Position numbers and translations under genes: made by a program. Positions 56,046-64,000 of a DNA stretch of 64,000 nucleotides are shown in pieces (the first letter of the stretch is position 1; every line of letters begins with the position of its first letter). The notes beneath the pieces are model-generated. The model did not search any database. It had not been told where the DNA came from and was given only the letters and a program-made list of their open reading frames with translations. The stretch comes from Acanthosepion lycidas (Eukaryota; Mollusca; Cephalopoda; Sepiida; Sepiidae). The stretch is taken from NCBI GenBank assembly GCA_963932145.1, contig OZ010582.1, forward strand, positions 13,769,909 to 13,833,908, written 5' to 3'.

Positions 56046-58009
56046 GTATATCCATTCTATCATTGTTGTGTAATTACAACAACAACTAGCAGTGCTCCTG
56101 AAAATTTTAGGGTTTTCTATTATACTTTTCTGGCAAACATTCTTAATGTAAGAATTGAAAAAACTCCTTGCAAATTCCACAAGTATAAAATAACCGTTGA
56201 GTTTTTGTTGTGTCGTCGTTAAATATTTGAACTTCAGTGAAGTAAATTCTAAAACTACTCCAATCTTCCCTTTCTGCTTATTATTATTTTGATGATGATG
56301 GTGATAATGATGATGTACATGTTTTTCCTTTCTTTGAGGCAGGCATTTAAACTATCTGAGTGTTATCGTCTTCTCTATCCTTTCTTTCTATGAGCACATA
56401 TACCAAATTCAATGCATTCGAAAATGAAGCTTGCCGGAAGTATATATTTTTTTAAGGATTAGCGATTTGTTTTGTCCATTGCTGTAATATGTGGATAGCT
56501 ACTGAAGCAAGTAAAGTACATGATAACAAAGTGAAGAAGACGACGAAGAAGAAGAGAAGCTACCATACTGCTATTACTACTAGAATAACAACAAAATTTC
56601 GAAGTTATTCCACCGAAAAATCTTTTTTTTTATGAAATATCTTTCTTGAAGGAAGCCTGTAAATTTCTATCCAATTCTATATTTTCTTTCTTATTTATTC
56701 TAAAAGATTATTTTTTCTCTATAGTCTAAGATATTCTACGTTTCTATTCTTTTTTAATCTTTGTTATTCAAACTTCTTCAATTCTTTCCATTTGCTCGTT
56801 CGTTGATGATTTCAAACAACTCCTCTTATATTTTTCCCTTCTACTCTTCATTGTCTCTCTTATTTTCCGATCCTTTTCTTGAAAATTACCCGTTTTTTTT
56901 TATATAATTCGTTTTTGTTTGTGATTTTTCTCTCTTGTTAATCCTATGCTTTATTAAAGACCTAATGTTTAGCAATATTCAAAACTCTGTTTCCACACAA
57001 TTTCCCATCCCTTAAAACCTATGAAATCAAATTTTCCGTTTTCCGTTCATCTTTTCCTCTTCCTCTCTTAATCATTTCTAATTAGAATTTCAATTTTGTA
57101 TTTTTCCTTCTGAGATTTTCTTGTATTTATTCTTTTTCTCGCATCATGAATATTTTTTGCGTGTTCCAAACAAGTCTTTCCCATTGTGAGATTTCTAAAA
57201 TCGATTTTCGCGTAATTTTCGGTTTTTCTTTAAAATTATTATAACTGAGCTTTTGACAAAAATGCCGTAACTTCAGCTAAATATAATTAATTCATGACAT
57301 TCTAGTTATTTGAACAGAACTCCGCTTGGGAAAATATAAATTGTTGCAGCGATTAACAACTGCTAAAAAAAAAAAACAAGTTCAGCAAACCGTATTATAT
57401 GTCGAGGCTCACTTGCTAAAGTCACATTGCAGTGAAGCTTGTCGGATTCTTTTTACCTTCCAGTGGTTTGTCAGGAATCTACATGGATTTGATAATTGGT
57501 TAAAGCTCGAAAACTATAAGGATGAATTTAAATTTGTATTTCACAAAATAATCTAAAGCTTTAATATACGTACCCGCAAAACCGATACTTAAGGTTTAAA
57601 ATTTAAATTTAAAAATGAAAATCTTTCCTGGCGCATTTATTTTAGTTTTAATTTCAAGCTTATAGATTAAATTTAATATTTCTTTGACGTATTTCAAAAA
57701 CTAATTTCAAACTAATTTAAATTGACTGGAAGGAGTTCTGTTTTCTAAAATGGCTGATTAGCACCCATTTTAGTCTCCTTTCATCCCAAACTAATTCTCT
57801 TTATGGAAACATCTTTAGAAAATAAAACATAATTTTCTGAAACCTAATTTAAGGAATATTAGCTAATTTACTGCATAATTAATCTGATCTGAAACAACTA
57901 TTATTTACTTTAAGTTTAAAATATTTCAGAAATGCATTTTTATCCAGAGAGTAGCCAATTATTTAAGAAATTCCTGGATTTGATAGCTTGATGACAGTGT
58001 GATGTTCAT

Positions 58010-58012
<3 letters not shown>
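56046..58012. other. Intron-like or intergenic, nothing recognised
   Basis: AT-rich. A GATGATGGTGATAATGATGA run at 56291-56310. A 76-codon ORF at 57326-57556 is unrecognised. Confidence 0.35.
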
Positions 58013-58088
<76 letters not shown>

Positions 58089-58100
58089 GGAGAGAGAGAG
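58013..58100. repeat. (AT)n-(GA)n microsatellite
   Basis: AT array then GA array. Confidence 0.95.
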
Positions 58101-59574
58101 TACAGAATAATCTCAAAAGAAAGTATTCTCTGTAATCTAATGTTTTATAGTATTTTAAATAGTTTTGCCTGTAAACTTAATATATTTATTTTCTGAAAAT
58201 GTCATTTATAACCGACTGAACATAATAATTCGTAATTCTTTTAAAAATATTGGTGCGTAATGATTTGTGCCAAGCTTTTCCATCTATGATTAGTAAATAT
58301 AGATTTCACTTAATAATACTATCAACTAAAAGGACAAATTAATTTGAAATGATTAAAACATATTTGAATCATAACAAAATATTCTAAATAAAATTTTTAA
58401 AAAATGAAAAAAAAACTTGTAAAATTCATTATTTATCGACAAAATTATTGAAAATGGTGACCTTAATATAATTTATTTATGAAAACAAAAGCTTTTTCTA
58501 ATTAAATAATGTCTTAGTTTGACTGCATTTATTATTTTAGCATTCAGAGAAGATATACAGAAAATGAGTAACTGTTTAAAAAAATCATTCTCCAAGGACT
58601 GCTGCTTTTAACTAATATAAATATGAAGAGGGACAAAATTTAATTTCTGAAAATTTCATTAACAAATGTAAAAAAAAATATTTCTGTCAAGATTTTCTAA
58701 AATAATAGTTTCTAACACAATGTCTTTCATTTGTAATTTCTGTAAGCTTCATTAAAATCCGACTATTATTTGATTTTTGTAATAATTTTGAAATCATTAT
58801 GCCTTTTACCTCAAAAGCCGCTAACATTACCTACACTAATCTTTGCAGCCCCCGCTGACACAAGAAAAAAAGTTATTTAGCAAAAATTTCGAACGTCCTA
58901 GAAAGGATTAGAAAAAAATAATAAAATAATCTATAAACACATCGGTATTTCCTCTTAATAATAACATAAGTATTTTAATGATTAAACTTTGCTTTTTTAT
59001 CAAGACTTGTGTCGTTTTTTTATCATGCCATGATCTTTTTTCAGCGAATTATTGGGGTACCTAGTTTAATAGGTCTCAGATTAAATTGATTTTTGATATC
59101 GCATGAGATGGACACAAAACCTCCCATCCTCAAATTTTCGTTAGTTTAAGAAAATCTTAATGTGTATTAAAAGTATATTTTATTAGTTCTGATGAAAGCC
59201 GTCAACTCTCATAGAATGTCCATAATTGTTAGAAAAAATCAGAAACAAAGTAAATGGTTTCCACCGTAATTTATGCAAAACAAAACTGATTAGAATTTAA
59301 ACATACGTCTTTCTCTGATTATTTAACAATGAAAAATATTTTTTTCGTGTGGATTGGTTACTTTTTTTAAGAAACCTGCTTGATTATTTAATATCAAAAT
59401 CTAGTTTTTTATTATCCTGTTGCTAATGTGGAAACATCTTTAAACTTGACTCCGGAGGCACCGAATTATTATTTTTTTTATATACGGAGTGAAACCTGAC
59501 TGTAAGAAATGCGTATTCCGGACTCACCCAAGAGATCATATTATGTTTGGATAAAATGTTTATTTCGAAACAAA
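58101..59574. other. No recognised feature; one weak repeat
   Basis: Very AT-rich. 58955-59035 (aataacataagtattttaat, gttttttatcat) resembles 52932-53008, so a decayed dispersed repeat may be present. Confidence 0.35.
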
Positions 59575-59584
59575 ATTTCATGAC

Positions 59585-59645
59585 ATATTGCTTCAGGACG
59601 TAAATGTTGATGGCTCTCCAAAGATTCTTCTTTACTATCTGTGAA
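59585..59645 (-). mobile_element. LINE family D 3'-end scrap
   Basis: cttcaggacgtaaatgttga and tggctctcc match the family end at 54412 and 41034. Confidence 0.35.
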
Positions 59646-59879
59646 TTGGCATAAATTCTTGAGAAAAGAATTTATTTTCGCAATTTGGAGTTAATCGATG
59701 TCACGTTTGAATCACAAATTGGAAGAGAAAATACGTTTTTAGGTGACATTTTTGTATGAATTTGATTAGTCCCACATTCCATAAGAGGCAACAATGGATT
59801 TACTGCCTTGCATGGTTTGAAATGTTTTAAAAAGGCAAGACAAAAAACAGAAGATCACTGAATAATGAAGATATAAATA

Positions 59880-59972
59880 TAACTGAGCAAAAAAAACAAA
59901 AACAAAAAAAAAATGCAAACAAAAAAAAACAAAAAAAAACAAAAAAAAACAAAAAAAAAACAAAAAACAGAA
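59880..59972. repeat. Poly(A)-C decanucleotide run
   Basis: Repeated caaaaaaaaa at a 10-11-bp period. Confidence 0.9.
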
Positions 59973-60224
59973 AGATTAGCATGAATCAATGTTTTGAAGG
60001 AAAATGATAAATACTGCAAGAAAATGATAGATTAATTATTTTATAATTCTTACATATTAGCATGTTCATTTCTGTTGTTGTTTCAGTAAGAATCTCTCTG
60101 TTACAACAGCTAGAGTTTAGAATGATCATCAATTCTTATAGGGTTTCAGAATGTAACATTGTATACTTTTGCATACTCTATAAATATTTTCAAATATTGA
60201 CAATTCTTCTTATAGTCGTTCTCT

Positions 60225-60480
60225 TTGGTAGCTTGTCTTCTTGAGTATAACCGCAGGACTAGGTTAGCAGCTAGGTCGACACTGTTGAGATTGCTGGATG
60301 TAACCGGAAGCCGTATCTTAATATTTTCTTCTCTCTCACTTCTTCCATGTGGAACTCTCTTCCGGCTTCTTGCTATCCTATCAACTATGATCTGCAACAT
60401 TAATCATCATCTTCAGTCTCACTGAATCGTGTTTTTTATTGTTTGAATATTTCACTCTGAAACCCGCCTGCGTCTTAGTG
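60225..60480 (+). pseudogene. LINE C-like tail
   Basis: Plus strand reads LTSSMWNSLPASCYPINYDL with upstream LLDVTGSRILIFS, the same position as RTSRLWNSLLISCFPDKFNL at 24.1 kb, and ends near tgcgtcttagtgactgta. Frames are broken. Confidence 0.5.
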
Positions 60481-60726
60481 ACTGTATCGTCTTTTTTGGG
60501 GTGAAACGTGCACGTAACCTTTGTTTCGACATGAGTTTTAATTTTCTTTAATTCATGTGTTCAGATAAAGTATGAAGATGATCATTTAGATGACTAACTC
60601 TTCGTTATAGTTTATTACGTTTCGACAAGTGCGCGTTTCTGTGTCCTTCATCAGTATTTTAGGATTACATTTTAGGTATATCTTCCCAGATATTATTTTT
60701 AACACAACCATTTGTTTATGAACATA

Positions 60727-60832
60727 TACCGTTATAACACCGGTTATCACCCGTCCAAAGAAGTTAAGCAACGTTTAGTCTGGCCCATACCTACCTTGGT
60801 GAACGCTTGGGAATACCAGATTCTCTAAGCTT
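60727..60832 (+). repeat. 5S rRNA-like repeat, copy 2
   Basis: caccggttatcacccgtcca, aagaagttaagcaacgttta, gaacgcttgggaataccaga and ctctaagctt follow 5S rRNA from about position 25 to its 3' end. It differs from the 37.18-kb copy at many sites, so the two did not arise by recent local duplication. Both are followed by a G/T-rich gtgg..taa stretch. Confidence 0.75.
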
Positions 60833-60864
60833 GGATTTGCGAGTGGTATAATGAATAAATCTAC

Positions 60865-61565
60865 ATGGGAAGACAGTGTTCATGAGAGTAAACAACAGAC
60901 AACAAGACCCAATGCGACTACACCAAGAAGATGCCAAGGAAGTTGATAAGTTTGTTTTTTTTTGTTTTTTTTTTTTACCTCGGAAGCGACGTCAGTAAAG
61001 ATGGTGGGGAGAGGATGCAGATATCAAGTGCCGAATCAACGAATCCCGAAAGGCTTTCAACACTCTGCGGCTAATCTGGAGATCAACAACCCTCTCACTT
61101 TACAACTAGATCCAGATCTTCAACACCATCTTCAAGTCGGTCCTACTTTACGGCTCAGAAACCTGGCGGGTAACATATGACCAGTATCCACAAACTTCCG
61201 ACATTTACCAACCAATGTCTCAGGAACATCTTCGAAATAAGGTGCCCGAAAGTCGGCTGCAACGACCAACTGTGGGACATGACCAAACAAGCCCCAATCG
61301 AGATTGACATCAAGAAACGGAAATAGGAATGGATCCGCTACACACTCCGCAAGCCTGCTTCTAGTGTCACCAGACAGGCCTTTTATTGGAATCCACAAGG
61401 GAAGCGAAAATGGGTCGACCAAAACAGACTTGGTGCAGAAGTGTTGAAGCAGAGGTGAAGGCAGCCGGCACGACATGGGCCGAGCTGAAGAGGATCCCCC
61501 GGAACAAACGTCTTTTGGAGAGGCGTTGTTGCCATCCTATGTTCCTCAAAGTATCAAGAGGAATA
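60865..61565 (+). pseudogene. LINE reverse-transcriptase tail (plus strand)
   Basis: Plus frames: VFMRVNNRQQDPMRLHQEDA, KEVDKFV, a T-run insertion, YLGSDVSKDGGE, then PTFTNQCLRNIFEIRCPKV, CNDQLWDMTKQAPIEIDIKK, WIRYTLRKPASSVTRQAFYW, GRPKQTWCRSVEAEVKAAG, TWAELKRIPRNKRLLERRCC. This is the end of the RT and post-RT region of a common invertebrate LINE. A stop (GGTAAC-ATATGA area), frameshifts and the T-run at 60953-60974 inactivate it. Confidence 0.75.
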
Positions 61566-62688
61566 ATATAATATAATGAATAAAGGCACGGAATGAATAT
61601 TCAGGGAGCCGTGTTCGAATTCCAGTTTGGTTCGTTACATCTATTTATACGTAAATATTCTAGGGAAAAGTATAAATCCATCTTTTCCGCTTGCTCATGG
61701 CCATTGCTTAAATATAGGACTTTTTCTGAAAAGCATTATTATCTAAAAAGCAGTTGTTAATAAAATAAAATTCTTACAATGCAAAAAATATGTTACGGCA
61801 TTAAATAATCTACAAAGGTTGATAGACATTTACAAATAATCCTAAAACATATAAAGCAAAGTGCAATCATCTGAGTTTCCGGCGTTATCTGAAATATGTC
61901 TATTAATGTTACGCAATAGCGTATGTGGACTTTTAAGTCTTGTTTGAAATTCTACGTTTGAAATGTTGTTATTATTTCAAGAATTATTCAAACGAATGTA
62001 CTCACGCCATTTGTTTTGAGACTTATGTTAATACCATTACACTATTTATTCTTTGTCGTTTCTCGTCAAATGTCTGAGATGACGTGTGATAATGATAGAA
62101 TGATTTAATCAGACGAATGACATCATTTTTCTAGCTACGATCCTAGCATAACACTCTGATTTTAACAGTATTTCTAGATGTTTATTCGTTATTTTTTGCA
62201 GTATTCCGAATAATATTGTTATCTGTCTTGCGTTCTGCCGATAAACGATATACTCTTGTAAAATTTCTAGATAAAATATCGTCTTTATTCCATCTTTAGG
62301 TGGATAGTGATGTCAGTTTTCTGGTGGGTGCGGCACATCTTTCGTTTCGTGTGTGACTTTCGTAACCTTTTTTTTGTGTCTGAATGAGTGTGTGTTTGAG
62401 TGAGTGCTTGGGATGTATGGGTGTTTTATATATATATATATATATATTTTAAAGCCCCGCATTGATTTCGTCCAGTGAACTGATATTACTGCTACAGTTA
62501 TGGCTTGTGTAGGGTTTTATTACTAAGAAAAAATTTGTTTAGTTTCTTGTATATAGTTTTATACACATTTGTAAATACTCATTGTTTTTTTTTAACTTTT
62601 TTAATTGTTATTATATTCCCCTCCTCCCACAGACAATAAATTGTATATATGGGGACTAGTTAGGACTTCATAGAGTTTCTGAGTCATT
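61566..62688. other. No recognised feature
   Basis: AT-rich, with a short (AT)n at 62428-62448. Confidence 0.4.
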
Positions 62689-62709
62689 ATGGTGGATGAG
62701 GTAACAATG
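62689..62709 (+). CDS. Candidate short first coding exon
   Basis: ATG at 62689 (context cattatggtgg) opens MVDEVTM and is followed directly by a perfect donor GTAAGT at 62710. Only seven codons, so chance is likely. A protein-like ORF lies at 62745-62984 (LAQCLPLAKFNDKTEEDYHF, PLLAFDKLAGYLTDSPGF), preceded by an acceptor-like tatatttggctcag (62752-62765). The implied intron would be only 56 bp, so the two are unlikely to be one transcript. Confidence 0.2.
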
Positions 62710-62984
62710 GTAAGTAACAATGTGTTGTTTTGGTAAAATGAATATTGTTTGTATATTTGGCTCAGTGTTTGCCGCTAGCTAAGTTTAATGATAAGACAGA
62801 AGAAGACTATCATTTTCCCCTTTTGGCCTTCGATAAACTCGCTGGTTATCTTACTGACTCTCCAGGTTTTATCTTTACTCTAGGAAATATTCGGACTAAC
62901 ATTCTTGCCACCAGCGCTCAGCTAATAAACTATCCGGTCACCCCATTTGAAGTATTGTTGTCAATTAATCAAGTATTTTTTTAA

Positions 62985-63318
62985 AAATCTATTTTCCTGT
63001 TGCATTCTTATTTCCGATCGCTACATTTTCGGGCCTTCCACATTATTGATTGAATTTCTGAAATGAACTGCTATTCTCATTCTATGAATTATTCAGTCTA
63101 ATAGCAATAGCTCCTGAGCCGACCAAGCATAGAAATGAATACAGCATGGGAACCAGTAATAATGAGTACTTGAGAAAAGCAAAGAATAACAAAAAACATT
63201 GCATTATAAGCTCAGATAAACAAACTTGCAATAATAATAACATAAAATTCTCATATGAGCATTGATAAAAATATTTACTGATCCACTATGTTTATAAGTT
63301 CCAGAAATACATACATAG
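62985..63318. other. Sequence shared with SINE B long copy
   Basis: gctcctgagccgaccaagca to gggaaccagtaat (63110-63163) is the inverted match of 45930-45985; the rest is unassigned AT-rich DNA. Confidence 0.5.
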
Positions 63319-63800
63319 ATGTCCAATAGGACAATTAGGTAAAGGCGTTGGCTAGATCCAGTGACTACATCTTAAGAGTTGTGAGTTCAACACCAGGCTA
63401 CAGCAGTGGTGAACCAAAAAAAAATGGAGAGTTGAGTTAAAGGGGAATAACTCTGACATTAAGAAAAGGCATGTCACGTTTAACTAGAACAATTTTCTCC
63501 CAGAGGACGAAATAAAGAGTTCGGTTCGAAATTCCAATCACCTGAAGAAGATAGGAGAGTACAACAGCTGAAAAGTTCTGAATATGTGAATAACAGTTCG
63601 AATAATCTAAATAATGCAAGTAATCATAATAGCTCATCTCAGAGATATAGACAGATATATAGAAAGACAGACATAAAGGCCGGAGCGTACAACGGCCGAA
63701 ACGTTGTGAATATGGCAATGAAGATGAGGATAACAGTCCGAATAATGTAAATAATATAAGTAATCATAATACCTTATCTCAGAGATATAGACAGATAGTT
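63319..63800 (+). mobile_element. SINE family B, copy with duplicated tail
   Basis: tRNA-like head at 63325 (ggacaattaggtaaaggcgt; B box gagttcaacacc), body with gaacaattttctccc, first tail at 63554-63658 and second, better preserved tail at 63679-63798 (ggccggagcgtacaacggcc, gaaacgttgtgaatatggca). Both tails end tctcagagatatagacagat. Confidence 0.65.
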
Positions 63801-64000
63801 TCTGCAATGTATATGAAAATTTATGGTTTAAATGCCAGAAGATGCACTACACATGCAATTGAAACCTGACAACTTTTACGATAAACACAAGATTTCATTC
63901 CTAAAAAAAAGGGGAAAAGAATAATAATTTAATGCTTTTGAAGCAGTTTCTAGAAAGGGAAAGAAATTCAACAAATGCGCCTGATAAAATCTTAAACCTA

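Noticed and set aside
56046..56222. Downstream extension of the second 55.6-kb frame to 56222
   Set aside because: It lies past a strong donor site, and composition falls back to the AT-rich background.
60727..60832. Functional 5S rRNA gene
   Set aside because: The 5' end is missing and there are many substitutions in conserved positions.

Overview
The window is eukaryotic, repeat-dominated, AT-rich DNA with no dense gene content. More than two dozen (AT)n arrays, compound (AC)n/(GT)n/(GA)n arrays, several tRNA-derived SINE families, two 5S-rRNA-like repeats, degenerate LINEs, a Helitron, and Tc1/mariner, hAT and piggyBac-type elements suggest an invertebrate, most likely a mollusc of the octopus/cephalopod kind. 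That assignment is inference from repeat style; no host gene in the window names the species.

Layout. 0-3 kb: a broken retroelement reverse transcriptase (minus strand) split by a ~740-bp insert with promoter-like signals, then a 5'-truncated LINE tail and a SINE. 3-16 kb: SINEs, decayed LINE ends and many microsatellites. 16-19.8 kb: a minus-strand Helitron with a recognisable 3' end, a decayed Rep region and a Pif1-type helicase, lacking everything between the Rep HUH motif and the middle of the helicase. 20-23.7 kb: more SINEs and LINE ends. 23.7-26 kb: a hAT-like element containing a LINE fragment and a Tc1/mariner-type element. 26.8-29 kb: two direct repeats flanking an almost complete mariner in an (AT)n array. 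29-32 kb: SINE/LINE/MITE mosaic and a 1.5-kb pyrimidine-rich tract. 32-37 kb: a minisatellite-bearing dispersed repeat, a piggyBac-type MITE and a 22-bp minisatellite with an eight-unit higher-order repeat. 37-50 kb: 5S-like repeat, transposase remnants, a tRNA-like tandem array, further copies of the minisatellite-bearing and SINE families, a 234-bp tandem duplication and a hAT MITE. 51-54.7 kb: a broken repeat-borne ORF, a transposase tail and a LINE tail. 60-61.6 kb: a second 5S-like repeat and a plus-strand LINE RT tail.

The best candidate host coding sequence is a 591-bp putative internal exon (55455-56045) with convincing splice signals whose frame is broken only at a run of nine T. A weaker first-exon candidate lies at 62.69 kb. 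Nearly all other protein-like signal belongs to inactivated mobile elements.
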